The notes beneath the pieces are model-generated. The model was not told the DNA's origin and made no database searches. It saw only the letters and a program-made list of their open reading frames with translations. Position numbers and translations under genes: made by a program. 64,000 nucleotides of DNA from Luteolibacter arcticus (GTDB lineage Bacteria; Verrucomicrobiota; Verrucomicrobiia; Verrucomicrobiales; Akkermansiaceae), in contig NZ_JAPDDT010000002.1 in NCBI RefSeq assembly GCF_025950235.1, positions 1-64,000 of the forward strand, read 5' to 3'. This document shows positions 43,639-52,441 of this stretch, piece after piece (within the stretch, counting starts at the first letter, position 1; the number at the start of each line of letters is the position of its first letter).

Positions 43639-44334
43639 ATGAAGAAGCTCATTCTCGCCTTCGCCCTCCTATGCAGCGTTCCCGCAATGGGTGAGAGGAA
43701 ATCCAAGTACGAAGACTATCAGAAGAAGGCCGAATCCTGGCAAAAGGCCGAGTCGGTCGATTGGCCGCTGGTCTCAAAGGAGCTGGGTGCCTACTTGACC
43801 GGCGTCATCGCCCACTTCAGCGCCAATCATACCGACGCAAAGATCTACGGAATCGTCATCGAGACCACGGAGAATTGGGATCTGTCGGTGTATCTCAATA
43901 CCGAACAAGGCCTCGTCGAGGGAGTCGCCCTGTTTCGCAAGAACAGCGTCGGCTACGAAAAGAAGACCGATGACGAGATCCGCGAAACCATGGGCCGGTG
44001 GCACTATGACGCCTGGAAGTTCCGGTTCTACGAGCAGCAGTGCCCGGCCGGTAACAACAAGCTGAACGAGATTCACTATGAAGTCTTCGACAAGCTCTAC
44101 GACCGGGAATCGGAGAAACCGACGGCTGCGCAAGATACCGCCGACCTGTCCCAACACTTCCAGCTCGCGTGCGCCGAAGCTATCGCCATGCTCGAGCAAA
44201 GTGCCGAGCTGAAGGCGCTTTCAAAGGCCCCCGACTTCAAGCTGCGGTTCTACGACCAGAATTCCCTGGAGTGGGGCACAGACAAGGTGATGGAAAAGGC
44301 ACGCGCGAACGTGAAAAAGCGGGCGGGTGGCTAG
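43639..44334 (+). CDS. Secreted hypothetical protein, DUF4303-like
   Basis: A 231-residue protein with short signal peptide (MKKLILAFALLCSVPAMG). KIYGIVIETTENWDLSVYLNTEQGL and MGRWHYDAWKFRFYEQQCP are reminiscent of DUF4303, which normally is cytosolic; I hold this weakly. Two lysine-rich ends. It is followed directly by a remnant of another gene. ATG 43639 begins the signal sequence; the longer reading overlaps the membrane-protein gene. Confidence 0.68.
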   Translation: MKKLILAFALLCSVPAMGERKSKYEDYQKKAESWQKAESVDWPLVSKELGAYLTGVIAHFSANHTDAKIYGIVIETTENWDLSVYLNTEQGLVEGVALFRKNSVGYEKKTDDEIRETMGRWHYDAWKFRFYEQQCPAGNNKLNEIHYEVFDKLYDRESEKPTAAQDTADLSQHFQLACAEAIAMLEQSAELKALSKAPDFKLRFYDQNSLEWGTDKVMEKARANVKKRAGG

Positions 44335-44393
44335 TGTGGAAAGAATCCCGCTGATCATCGCGTTGCAATTCCGACTGTGAGCTGGGTGGCTGA

Positions 44394-44654
44394 GTCCGCT
44401 CGCTCAAGGACCCGGAAGATCTCAGGGAACTCGGCCACATCCTCATCGCAGCGGCGGTCGGGAACGACAACGACGCGGCAATCCGCCTGATGCAGGAGTT
44501 CTCCCTCAACAAGGACGGACAGGTGGTGATCCCGGCCACGGTGATGAAAGCCGCCGCGTTCCATGATTCGCTGAAGCAGACGCTAATCTCCCTGGGCCAC
44601 CCGACGGAGCAGGTGACGCAATTGGTACCCCAGCGGCCAAGGTTGAATGAGTGA
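44394..44654 (+). pseudogene. 3' remnant of an unidentified gene
   Basis: The 367-base gap before the sigma factor holds an open frame with no start codon at its head, bounded by TGA at 44391 and TGA at 44652. It reads VRSLKDPEDLRELGHILIAAAVGNDNDAAIRLMQEF, then SLNKDGQVVIPATVMKAAAFHDSL, then KQTLISLGHPTEQVTQLVPQRPRLNE. Residue composition is protein-like, with alternating helical patterns and GC-rich third positions. It is too short and unheaded to be a normal gene, so it looks like the tail of a deleted or truncated gene. The only internal ATG (LMQEF) would give about 50 residues. Confidence 0.5.
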
Positions 44655-44701
44655 GGCCTAGCGAGGAGCATCTCCGGCGGCGCGAGTCGTTCTGCCTAAA
44701 C

Positions 44702-45568
44702 CTAGAAGCGAATCGCGTGGCCTCCTGCGGGGAAGGAGGAAGGAGCGGGCCTGTCCTTTTCCGCGAGCACCCGCTTCATCTTCTTCAACGCCACGTTCTG
44801 AAGTTGGCGAATCCGCTCGCGGGACACGCCGAACTCGCGGCCAACGTCTTCTAGGAGCATGGGCTTCAGGCCGCGCAGGCCGAAGCGACGGTCGATGATG
44901 GTGCGCTCGCGCTCGTTGAGCACGGCGAGCATGTCATCGAGCTGGGCGTGGAGATCCTTGCTGGCCAGAACCTCGCCAGGATCTGCGGCGGCCTCGTCCG
45001 CCACAATTTCGCCGTGGACCTTCCCCTCATCGCCGGCCACCGGAGCATCGAGCGAGCTCGGGCGCTGCGAACTCTGTTTGAGGAGGGCGATCTTCTGGCG
45101 GGAAAGGCCGAGTTCTTCGGCGAGTTCCTCGTCGGTCGGTTCGCGACCGAGCGCTTCCGTCAGCATCGACTCGATCCGCCGCATGCGGGCGATCTTGTCG
45201 GCCGTGTGGATCGGCAGGCGGATGGTCTTCGACTGGTTCGCCAGTGCACGCTTGATCGAATGCTTGATCCACCACGCGCCGTAGGTGGAAAACTTGCCGC
45301 CTTTTTCCGGGTCGAAGCGGTCGACCGCGATCATCAGCCCGAGGTTTCCCTCGGAAATCAGATCGTTGATCGGGACGCCATAGCCGGAGTAGTCGCGGGC
45401 GATCTTCACCACCAGCCGCAGGTTTGCCCGGATCATGTGCGCACGTGCGTCCGCCTCACCGCGGTGAATACGCGCCGCAAGCTGGTTTTCCTCCGCCACG
45501 GTGAGGAGCGGCGTGCGGGCGATCTCGCGGAGATAGAGGTCGAGGCTGCTGTCGTTTTTCGAGTCCAT
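44702..45568 (-). CDS. Sigma-70 family RNA polymerase sigma factor (group 2, RpoD/SigA-like)
   Basis: A 288-residue protein. SSLDLYLREIARTPLLTVAEENQLAARIHRG is region 1.2, ANLRLVVKIARDYSGYGVPINDLISEGNLGLMIAVDRFDPEKGGKFSTYGAWWIKHSIKRALANQSKTIRLP regions 2.1-2.4. REPTDEELAEELGLS is region 3, and LNERERTIIDRRFGLRG...VGREFGVSRERIRQLQNVALKKMKR region 4. It lacks the region 1.1 acidic extension of the primary sigma factor, so it is most likely an alternative, stress- or growth-phase sigma factor. ATG 45568 is used rather than 45625 because the added residues are arginine/proline-rich and unlike the family. Confidence 0.92.
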   Translation of the reverse strand: MDSKNDSSLDLYLREIARTPLLTVAEENQLAARIHRGEADARAHMIRANLRLVVKIARDYSGYGVPINDLISEGNLGLMIAVDRFDPEKGGKFSTYGAWWIKHSIKRALANQSKTIRLPIHTADKIARMRRIESMLTEALGREPTDEELAEELGLSRQKIALLKQSSQRPSSLDAPVAGDEGKVHGEIVADEAAADPGEVLASKDLHAQLDDMLAVLNERERTIIDRRFGLRGLKPMLLEDVGREFGVSRERIRQLQNVALKKMKRVLAEKDRPAPSSFPAGGHAIRF

Positions 45569-45642
45569 GGCGGAGGTCCGGGGTGTTCTCCGGGGAGTTC
45601 GCCGCCGCGGCCGGAGCGGATTCAAATTTCCACGCGATCACC

Positions 45643-45681
45643 AAAAAAGCGCGATCCCGCCCTTGAACGGGCAGGATCGCG
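45643..45681 (-). terminator. Rho-independent terminator of the fasciclin gene
   Basis: On the minus strand a strong hairpin (CGCGATCC and CCC arms, with one mismatch, around GTTCAA) is followed by CTTTTTT. It begins 24 bases beyond the stop of the fasciclin gene, exactly where a terminator is expected. Confidence 0.85.
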
Positions 45682-45704
45682 GAAAATTAATCCAATCGGT
45701 TAAA

Positions 45705-46190
45705 TTACTTGGCTGGTGCCATGATCACGGTGTCGATGACGTGAATCACGCCGTTCGTGCACTCGATGTCCGCCTTGGTCACCTTGGCGCTGTCATTGAG
45801 CATGAGGGTCTCGCCTTTCACCGCCAGCTTGATGTCCTTCTTGTTAACAGCCGTGGCCTTGTCGAGCTTCACGGCATCCTTGGACGGGACATTTCCGCTG
45901 ACGACATGATAGGTCAGGATGTCCGCGAGCTTGGCCTTGTTCTCCGACTTCAGGAGCTCTTCCACCGTGCCGGCCGGCAGCTTGGCGAAGGCCTCGTCGG
46001 TCGGCGCGAAGACGGTGAAGGGTCCGGTGCCCTTCAGGGTTTCCACCAGTCCGGCTGCCTTCACGGCGGCGACCAAGGTCTTGAAGCTGCCCGCGCCAAC
46101 GGCGGTATCGACGATGTCCTTCTTCTCCGCGCCGAACGCGACCGAGCCGAGGGCGAAGAGGGCGAAGACGGATGCGATCAATTTTTTCAT
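45705..46190 (-). CDS. Secreted fasciclin-domain protein
   Basis: A 161-residue protein with signal peptide ([22 protein letters not shown]) and one complete FAS1 domain. [52 protein letters not shown] gives the H1 motif, [10 protein letters not shown] the YH motif, and [20 protein letters not shown] the H2 motif. Such proteins mediate adhesion or bind carbohydrate outside the cell. Monocistronic with its own terminator. Confidence 0.94.
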   Translation of the reverse strand: MKKLIASVFALFALGSVAFGAEKKDIVDTAVGAGSFKTLVAAVKAAGLVETLKGTGPFTVFAPTDEAFAKLPAGTVEELLKSENKAKLADILTYHVVSGNVPSKDAVKLDKATAVNKKDIKLAVKGETLMLNDSAKVTKADIECTNGVIHVIDTVIMAPAK

Positions 46191-46309
46191 GTTCGTGTTA
46201 GTTTTAGAGTTAGATGGCGGCCTTAACCGGCTGCATGAAGGGAGTTCGCACCGCGGTGCCATCCGGATTCAGGAAAGATGAAAACTTTCCCATCTTCTCC
46301 GCCACGCGC

Positions 46310-47062
46310 TCAGGACTTGGCCACCGCGGCCACGACTTCCTGCTTGGAGCGCACCACGCCGCCCGGCTGTTCCAGCGTGATCACGAAGGCGGCGGGGTTC
46401 TTCACGGCCAGCTTGGCATCCACCGGGATTACGACGGATCCCGCGCCGGCCGGAATGTCGAACACTCCTCCATCCACCGGAATCTCGTCGCGCGCCGGAT
46501 CCACGATCCAGAGCTGGTACTGCTTCTTAGCCGGGTCGTTCGCAGGGAGGTTGGAAAGGACCATGTAGCCCTCCTGCCGGGCATCGCTCCAGAGCACCTC
46601 GCCGGCGACCGTGGCATACGATCCGCCCGTTCCCGCGAATTTGATGCGGCGGAGGTCGGCAGCTTCCTTTACCAGCGCGTCCCGCCGATCCGCCGGCACG
46701 GGACCGGTGGCGGGGTCGCGCAGGAGGAGCAGACCGAGCAGGCACGCAGCGGCCCCCCACCCCAACCACGGCAGGAAAGTGACCTTCCGCGGCGGCGGCG
46801 CGGGAATGCCGAAAGGAACGATCTTCCCGGCACCCGGAAGGGCAGCCTTCAGCCGGGCGGCCACGTCGGCCGGCAAATCTTCCGCCGATCCACCAAGCGC
46901 GACTTCCAGCTCGGCGGCAAATCCGTCCAGCCCATGATCGGGGCCGAGGCCGAGTTCTTCCGCCAGCGCCGTCCACTCCGCGAGTTCGGCGCTGTCCAGG
47001 TCGCCGAGGGCGCGGCCTGCATCCAGCTCTTCAAAGCGTTCGAAGCGGGAGTCCTCTGTCAT
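46310..47062 (-). CDS. Anti-sigma factor (RskA-like)
   Basis: A 250-residue protein. The N-terminal 60 residues (FERFEELDAGRALGDLDSAELAEWTALAEELG) form the zinc-free anti-sigma domain. A single transmembrane helix (VTFLPWLGWGAAACLLGLLLL) follows, then an RskA C-terminal extracytoplasmic domain (EGYMVLSNLPANDPAKKQYQLWIVDPARDEIPVDGGVF...FVITLEQPGGV). Its ATG shares ATGA with the sigma gene stop, coupling production of the two. It holds the sigma factor inactive at the membrane until a signal causes its release. Confidence 0.9.
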   Translation of the reverse strand: MTEDSRFERFEELDAGRALGDLDSAELAEWTALAEELGLGPDHGLDGFAAELEVALGGSAEDLPADVAARLKAALPGAGKIVPFGIPAPPPRKVTFLPWLGWGAAACLLGLLLLRDPATGPVPADRRDALVKEAADLRRIKFAGTGGSYATVAGEVLWSDARQEGYMVLSNLPANDPAKKQYQLWIVDPARDEIPVDGGVFDIPAGAGSVVIPVDAKLAVKNPAAFVITLEQPGGVVRSKQEVVAAVAKS

Positions 47063-47646
47063 GATAGTCCTCCGGTGGATGGTTTGACCCGGGCCCCGAG
47101 ACGGGCGACCAGCGCCCGCGCCTCGATGAGCCCGCGCCTGAGGCGGGTTTTCACGCTGCCCAGTGGCAGCCCGGTGTGCTCGGAAATCTCTCCGTGGCTC
47201 ATGCCCTGCTCGAAGTGCAGGCGGAAAAGCTGCCGCGTTTCCTCCGGTAGCCGCTCGAGCGCACGCCACATCGTCTCGCGGTCGAGCCCGCTGCCCTCGG
47301 CGGCCGTGACGGCCGGGAGCTCAGGCGACTCATCGAGTGACCCCATCTGCGGGAGTCGCGACTGGCGGCGCAGCCAGTCAATCACCCTCCGGCGGGCCAC
47401 CACGGCGACAAAGCCCGTCTCACTGGCGATGGCGGGATCGTGGCGGCCGGAATGCTTCCACAGGTCGGTGAATATCTCCTGCACCAGATCCTCCGCCGCC
47501 GTCCGGTCACGGACGCGCTTGAGCACGATCCCCCAGACCAGCGAGCCGAAGGCATCAATGCACGTCTCCATCGCCCGGCCGTCACCCGACGCGACGCGCG
47601 CGAGCAGGCCGGCGGTCTCAGGGGAGGAGTTGGCGGGAGAAGCCAC
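47059..47646 (-). CDS. ECF RNA polymerase sigma factor (SigK-like)
   Basis: About 195 residues from a GTG at 47646, with AAGGCAGG just upstream. No ATG is better placed, and the longer reading to 47955 runs through a terminator hairpin. Region 2 is DAFGSLVWGIVLKRVRDRTAAEDLVQEIFTDLWKHSGRHDP and region 4 is ALERLPEETRQLFRLHFEQGMSHGEISEHTGLPLGSVKTRLRRGL. Paired with the downstream RskA-like anti-sigma gene through an ATGA overlap. TTG 47679 is an alternative start. Confidence 0.88.
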   Translation of the reverse strand: MASPANSSPETAGLLARVASGDGRAMETCIDAFGSLVWGIVLKRVRDRTAAEDLVQEIFTDLWKHSGRHDPAIASETGFVAVVARRRVIDWLRRQSRLPQMGSLDESPELPAVTAAEGSGLDRETMWRALERLPEETRQLFRLHFEQGMSHGEISEHTGLPLGSVKTRLRRGLIEARALVARLGARVKPSTGGLS

Positions 47647-47890
47647 GCCCTGCCTTAGATGCGGATTCTCATCGCGCAAGGGGCCATGATTTTTTTCCGT
47701 GCCATGAAGCCGGTGCACCAACCGGATTCGCCACGGCGCGCGGCGGATTGGCACAAGATCCAGCCACGCGCTCCCCGGCGGCGTGGCAGCCGCATTGCGG
47801 GAAAGGGCGGACATCGGCCGGGGATTCATGGCATCTCGTAATGAGATTCGCTGGAAACCCTCGTTTGGATTCCGGTTTCCCTCCATGAAG

Positions 47891-47920
47891 AAGCCGCCCC
47901 GGTTTCCCGGGGCGGCTTTT
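47891..47920. terminator. Strong bidirectional hairpin terminator
   Basis: A perfect 12-bp stem (AAGCCGCCCCGG with CCGGGGCGGCTT) around a 4-base loop, followed by TTTT on the plus strand and CTTCTTC on the minus strand. It lies 56 bases past the lpdA stop and is probably its terminator. It shows that the 329 bases from 47647 to 47975 are non-coding; little else is seen in that stretch. Confidence 0.8.
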
Positions 47921-47975
47921 GGTGAAGTCGAGTCAGAGAAACCTCCCTGCCGCACACGGAGTGTGCGGACGGGTC

Positions 47976-49358
47976 TCAGAAGTGAATCGCGTGGCCTTCC
48001 GCGGCGAGGGTCGCCTCGTGGATGACCTCGCTCATGGTCGGGTGAGCGTGGATGGTCGCGTGGATCTCCTCGGCGGTGAGTTCCTGGTCGAGCGCCAGGC
48101 CCATCTCGGCGATGAGTTCGGTGGCATTCTCACCGATGATGTGCGCGCCCAGCAGCTCGCCGTGCTTCTTGCCGTAGAGCAGCTTGGCAAAACCGTCCGG
48201 TTCTCCGGAGGCGATCGCCTTGCCGATCGCGACGAATGGGATCTTGCCGACATTGTACTCGATGCCTTCTTCCTTCAGCGCACGCTCGGTCTTGCCGACC
48301 GAGGCGACCTGCGGGTGGCAGTAGGTGCAGCCGGGGAAAACGGTGACCTTGCGCGGCGTGTATCCCTCGACGTAGAGGCCTTCGACGCACTGGATCGCCT
48401 CGAAGGAAGCGGTGTGCGCGAGCAACGGCGGGCCGCTGACATCGCCGATGGCGTAAACGCCGGGGATGGACGTCTCGTAGCGGTCACCGACCTTGATGAA
48501 GCCACGGTCGGTGAGTTCCGGCTGCTGGCCACCGGGCATGACCGGTGAGACGCCGATGGCGACGAGCACGACGTCCGCGGAAAGCGTTCCGGTTTCCTTC
48601 GCGCCCTCGACCGTGACCTCGACATGGGTGCCCTTGTCCTCGGTCTTGGTGATCTTGTGATTCACGAGGCAGCGGATGCCCTGCTTGGTGAAGGATTTCT
48701 CGAGGGCGTCGCCAATTTCATCGTCCTCCACCGGCACCAGGCGCGGCAGCATTTCGACGATGGTGACCTTGGTGCCGAAGGAATTGTAGATGTAGGCGAA
48801 TTCCACGCCGATCGCGCCGGCACCAATGATGATCATGCTCTTCGGCTGCTTTTCGAGGACCATGGCTTCCTTCGAGCTGATGACCGTGGTGCCATTGAAG
48901 GGCAGCGGCGGCAGCGGGCGGGGCTTCGCTCCGGTGGAGATAATGATGTGTTTGGCCTCGGCGGTCTGCTTCGAGCCATCGGCGGCGGTGACTTCCACCT
49001 TGCCGGGAGCGACGATCGAGCCCATGCCGCGGACATAGTCGATCTTGTTCTTTTTGAAGAGGAACTCGATGCCGCCGGCGAGGCGGTCGGCGACCTTCCG
49101 CGAGCGGCCGATCACGGAGGACCAGTCGTACTGAAGATTGTCGAAGGAAAAGCCGAACTCCTTGGCGCGGTGGGAAAGGGTGTGGAACAGCTCGGCGTTC
49201 TTGAGCAGGGCCTTGGTCGGGATGCAACCCCAGTTCAAGCAGGTGCCGCCGGCGCGGTCAGCCTCGACGCAGGCGACTTTTTTGCCGAGTTGGGCGGCGC
49301 GGATGGCGGCGACGTAGCCGGCCGGGCCGCCACCGATGACGATAAGATCGTAGGCCAT
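47976..49358 (-). CDS. lpdA: Dihydrolipoyl dehydrogenase
   Basis: A 460-residue flavoprotein that reoxidises lipoamide in 2-oxoacid dehydrogenase and glycine-cleavage complexes, producing NADH. The FAD-binding GGGPAGYVAA opens the protein, the redox pair is C40/C45 in GGTCLNWGCIPTK, and the NAD site is IIGAGAIGVEFAYIYNSFG. YAIGDVSGPPLLAHTAS is the second FAD motif, and the C-terminal HAHPTMSEVIHEA carries the His-Glu catalytic dyad. Length and motifs are typical. It stands alone here, without the E1 and E2 genes. Confidence 0.96.
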   Translation of the reverse strand: MAYDLIVIGGGPAGYVAAIRAAQLGKKVACVEADRAGGTCLNWGCIPTKALLKNAELFHTLSHRAKEFGFSFDNLQYDWSSVIGRSRKVADRLAGGIEFLFKKNKIDYVRGMGSIVAPGKVEVTAADGSKQTAEAKHIIISTGAKPRPLPPLPFNGTTVISSKEAMVLEKQPKSMIIIGAGAIGVEFAYIYNSFGTKVTIVEMLPRLVPVEDDEIGDALEKSFTKQGIRCLVNHKITKTEDKGTHVEVTVEGAKETGTLSADVVLVAIGVSPVMPGGQQPELTDRGFIKVGDRYETSIPGVYAIGDVSGPPLLAHTASFEAIQCVEGLYVEGYTPRKVTVFPGCTYCHPQVASVGKTERALKEEGIEYNVGKIPFVAIGKAIASGEPDGFAKLLYGKKHGELLGAHIIGENATELIAEMGLALDQELTAEEIHATIHAHPTMSEVIHEATLAAEGHAIHF

Positions 49359-49489
49359 GATTGGGAGTGCGTTAGGAATTCGCGCGGAGGGTGGGCGGGG
49401 GTTCCCGGATTGTCAAAGGGGAAGGCCCGGGGCATTTATGGACGCGTGAAAGGCATGATCCGGCCTTGGCGATACGTGCCTTCCAATCT

Positions 49490-49751
49490 CCGGAGGGATT
49501 CCAGCCAGTAGCCGGGGGTGAGCGCAGCGCCACCCCCGGGAAAGCCGCACCGGATCCAAACCCCGGATGGGGTTTCAGCCAGGCGGGTAGCATCCCGCGC
49601 ATGAAACCCATCGATCGGCCGGAACGGGTTGGTTGCCCCGCGTCCGTTCTTCAAACCCGGCTGGAATCCCATCCGGGATTCGTTTCGCGTCCTTCGCTGT
49701 CCGGGGGTATCGCTGCGCTCAACCCCCGGCTACTCGCTGTAGCCCCTCCGG
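49490..49751. repeat. Composite inverted-repeat element with four hairpins
   Basis: The 405-base gap between lpdA and the DUF4832 gene is mostly this element. The outer arms (49490-49540 and 49701-49751) are imperfect inverted copies, each with an inner GGGGGT/ACCCCC hairpin around GAGCGCAGCG (or its complement). The inner parts (near 49551-49587 and 49653-49681) are again inverted copies containing AAACCCC-GGAT-GGGGTTT and GAATCCC-ATCC-GGGATTC. The stems differ between copies but stay paired. This is a REP/BIME- or MITE-like element, not coding. Confidence 0.75.
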
Positions 49752-49763
49752 GGCATGGACGTC

Positions 49764-50999
49764 TCAGGCCAGCACATTCCACCCGCTCGCCTCGTCAAAG
49801 CGGACACCCTCGCTCGCCAGATGGAGGGCGTAGCGGCCGTCATCACGGAGACTGGCGGCAGGATCGGGCAAACGCACGGCCAGCACCGATCCGGAAGGCG
49901 CTGTGGGGAGCTTGAAGGGAACTTCGAGGCGGCCGGATTTCCCTTTCAGATCGACCTCGGTCGTCACGACCGCGCCGATCGGCTTCATGGCCGCAGGATC
50001 AAACCACGCGACCTCCACTTTCCGCGCCGTGTAAAGCGGGGCAAAACCGGTGTTCTCAAGGGTCACTCCCGCGGACCCCACTTGGCGCAGCACCCAGCGA
50101 TGGCCGAGGCGCTTTTCGATCTCGCCGAAAATGCCGTCCCGCTGCCAGCGCTGGAGCGTTCCACCGTGATAGCCGCGGTTCAAATACGCGATCCGTAGGA
50201 GTTCCAGCTCGCGCATCACCTGTTCTGCGCCGGTGGCCTCACTGTCGGGCACGGTTTCCCCGCCGAAGGGAGTCTTCAGGTTCTGCCCATGGCTCCACTC
50301 CAGCTCCCGAGCACGGTCCCAGCCGGGTTCGGAATAGGTGCCCATGTCGTCGGGGTTCGCGAGCAAGGCGTCATTGTGCCAGCCGAGGCGATCCACCGCC
50401 GTGGGCGAGAGATCGCGGACGAACATCGCCCGCCGCACCAAGACGGGGATCTCCGCCGGCAAGCCCTCCAGCCAAGCCTCGGCCACCGTGCGGCGTGCTT
50501 CGAGCGAGGGCGGATCGCCGTGGTTCGAACCGTGCCACTCGCCCCAGGGACCGAGCATCCCGGCCTGCACCGACCACACCACCGGCGCGTGACGGGTCAT
50601 CATGGAAGCCATCCGCTCGATGTGCTTCCGCACCAGTCCGAGATCGAGCGGATCGACGCGGTAGTCGGCATCGGTGAAACCGTAGGCCGCACGGAAAATC
50701 ACCTTCAAACCGGCCGCGCGCACCGCCTTCAATGCGAAGTCGAGGCGCTCCAGCTTCGCATCGTCCAGAGGCCGGTTACGGTGGTTGCGAAGGTCCAGCG
50801 TGAGCAGCAGCAGGCTGATGCCGTCCTTGCGGACCGTTGTTAGATCGCCGGGATTTTCCGCCGCGCGCTGGAAGTAAAAGCCGCGCTCGGGATTGAGGAC
50901 GTCGCCCGGCAGCTCCTTGAAATCACGGACGGCGATCACCTTCCGGCAACCCGCGAACGCCAGGCCCGTCGCGGCGGCCAGCCACTCGCGGCGCTTCAT
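49764..50999 (-). CDS. DUF4874/DUF4832 secreted protein
   Basis: A 411-residue protein. MKRREWLAAATGLAFAGC is an export signal with a twin-arginine-like start and a possible lipobox Cys. VLNPERGFYFQ is the signature of DUF4874 (TIM-barrel-like); HGSNHGDPPSLEARRTVAE and YLNRGYHGGTLQRWQRDGIFGEIEKRLGHRWVL lead into the DUF4832 beta domain. Members occur beside extracellular polysaccharide enzymes and may act on glycans, unproven. Its ATG shares ATGA with the FecR-like gene stop, so it belongs to the sigma/FecR operon. Confidence 0.85.
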   Translation of the reverse strand: MKRREWLAAATGLAFAGCRKVIAVRDFKELPGDVLNPERGFYFQRAAENPGDLTTVRKDGISLLLLTLDLRNHRNRPLDDAKLERLDFALKAVRAAGLKVIFRAAYGFTDADYRVDPLDLGLVRKHIERMASMMTRHAPVVWSVQAGMLGPWGEWHGSNHGDPPSLEARRTVAEAWLEGLPAEIPVLVRRAMFVRDLSPTAVDRLGWHNDALLANPDDMGTYSEPGWDRARELEWSHGQNLKTPFGGETVPDSEATGAEQVMRELELLRIAYLNRGYHGGTLQRWQRDGIFGEIEKRLGHRWVLRQVGSAGVTLENTGFAPLYTARKVEVAWFDPAAMKPIGAVVTTEVDLKGKSGRLEVPFKLPTAPSGSVLAVRLPDPAASLRDDGRYALHLASEGVRFDEASGWNVLA

Positions 51000-52441
51000 T
51001 TCCCCCTCCTCGCGTTGCGGTAGGGCTGGTTGATGAAGAGCAGGCTTTCGCGATCCCGCAGCAAGTGCTCTTCCGGCACGGAGGAGGCGGGGAAATTCAC
51101 CCGCAGGATGCCGCCGCGGACTTCCCACGAGGCATCTTGGAAATAGTCGGACGGCGTGTCATCCACCCACAGCGAGCAGCTCCCGTCCGCATGAAACAGG
51201 CGGCGGTAGCGGTGGCCATCGTGCACGTAGTCCCATGGACCGGTGAAGTCATCCGGCCCGGCATCGAGCGCCACACCATTCTCGAACATCAGGATGCCCT
51301 CGCTGTGCCCGCCCTCGGTGGCCTGCACCGGCCAAGCGCGCAGCGTCCAGTGGCCGCGCTTCCAAGCACCCTCGGCGACCTTCAGCCGGTAAACATTTCC
51401 CACCGTGCTGGTCAGGTGTCCGACGCTGCACGGGTGCTCGTCCGAGCCGACGACCTGGCCGTCCAGGAGAAGCTCCATCTTCCGCAGGTTCAGCGCCTCG
51501 GGACCGTTCATCCACTTCACCACGCCCAGGTACTCGCCCGCCGACCAAACGAGGTGGCTGATGTCCCACTCGATGGCACTTTCGCCGCCGCGGTAGAACC
51601 ACGGCAGCTCACGCGTGGGAATCCGGCGGATGAAGCGCTCCTGATCGAAGGGAATCGAACGCAGCCCGGTGGTTGAGGCCGAGGCCGTGCGCACCGCGTG
51701 GCCGGTGTAAAGCGGGGCCGCTTGCCCGGAAGTATCGCCGCCTTGCTCGATCCGCACCTCCCCGCGGAAGACGCCGACTTCCGCCGGCCCGTCATCCTCC
51801 GGCGCGTCGAGCGCGAACTCGGTGCCGAGGTCGACGACCTTCCCATCCGCGTATTCGACCACATAGCCCTCCGCTCCCGGCGGCACTTCGGCGACCAGCT
51901 TGCCGTGCTTGAGGCGCCCGGCATTCGGCCCGGTGACCTCGTACATCGCGGGTCCTTCGATCAGCAAGCGGGTGCCCGAGCGATGGGTCAGCTCGGCGAG
52001 TCCCGAGGAAAAGGCGACCACGCTGCCGCTGCCGAGCTTCTCCCCGGCGGTGTAGGTCTTGTCCTTCCACACGACGCCGACCTCATTGGTCAGCCGCGCC
52101 TCCGCACCACCGGCCGCCAAGGTCTTCGCGGGGTCAGCCGCCTTGTTCATGGAATGCACGGCCAGCCCTGCGGCGGCGACCAGCACCGCAGCGGCGGACA
52201 ACCACAGCGGCCATCTCACCGGCTTCCTCCGTGGCAATTCCACCAAGGTATCCGCCTTCTCGCTGCAAACCTCCGCCAGCAGCGCCTCCTGGCCCGCGAG
52301 CGAGAGATAAAACTCCATCGCCCGCGGATCCGCCTCCATCCGCTCTTCCAGTCGCGCCACCTCGGCGCGCGACAGGGTGCCGCCGAGCATGCCGTCCACG
52401 AGCCGGCGCAATTCCGCATCCGCTTGCCACTTCATCATCAT
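50996..52441 (-). CDS. FecR-domain membrane protein (anti-sigma-like) with novel C-terminal domain
   Basis: A 481-residue protein. About 60 N-terminal residues (LRRLVDGMLGGTLSRAEVARLEERMEADPRAMEFYLSLAGQEALLAEV) resemble an anti-sigma domain. A transmembrane helix (WPLWLSAAAVLVAAAGLAVHS) follows, then FecR at about 125-255 (LGSGSVVAFSSGLAELTHRSGTRLLIEGPAMYEVTGPNAGRLKHGKLVAEVPPGAEGYVVEYADGKVVDLGTEFAL). The last 200 residues are unassigned. The first of three consecutive ATGs (52441) shares ATGA with the sigma gene stop. It probably relays an external signal to the sigma factor. Confidence 0.85.
   Translation of the reverse strand: MMMKWQADAELRRLVDGMLGGTLSRAEVARLEERMEADPRAMEFYLSLAGQEALLAEVCSEKADTLVELPRRKPVRWPLWLSAAAVLVAAAGLAVHSMNKAADPAKTLAAGGAEARLTNEVGVVWKDKTYTAGEKLGSGSVVAFSSGLAELTHRSGTRLLIEGPAMYEVTGPNAGRLKHGKLVAEVPPGAEGYVVEYADGKVVDLGTEFALDAPEDDGPAEVGVFRGEVRIEQGGDTSGQAAPLYTGHAVRTASASTTGLRSIPFDQERFIRRIPTRELPWFYRGGESAIEWDISHLVWSAGEYLGVVKWMNGPEALNLRKMELLLDGQVVGSDEHPCSVGHLTSTVGNVYRLKVAEGAWKRGHWTLRAWPVQATEGGHSEGILMFENGVALDAGPDDFTGPWDYVHDGHRYRRLFHADGSCSLWVDDTPSDYFQDASWEVRGGILRVNFPASSVPEEHLLRDRESLLFINQPYRNARRGK

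Noticed and set aside
46272..46290. GGAAAG/CTTTCC inverted repeat as a terminator of the anti-sigma gene
   Set aside because: Only 6-bp arms and no T-run on the relevant strand; too weak to call.
46214..47689. Plus-strand open frame of 491 codons
   Set aside because: It is antisense to the clear anti-sigma and ECF sigma genes, and its translation is rich in Arg/Ser/Pro without any domain; a GC-rich shadow.
47647..47955. N-terminal extension of the ECF sigma factor
   Set aside because: It runs through a strong terminator hairpin at 47891-47920 and the residues have no sigma similarity.
49391..49915. Plus-strand open frame of 174 codons across the intergenic gap
   Set aside because: It consists largely of the inverted-repeat element and then runs antisense into the DUF4832 gene.
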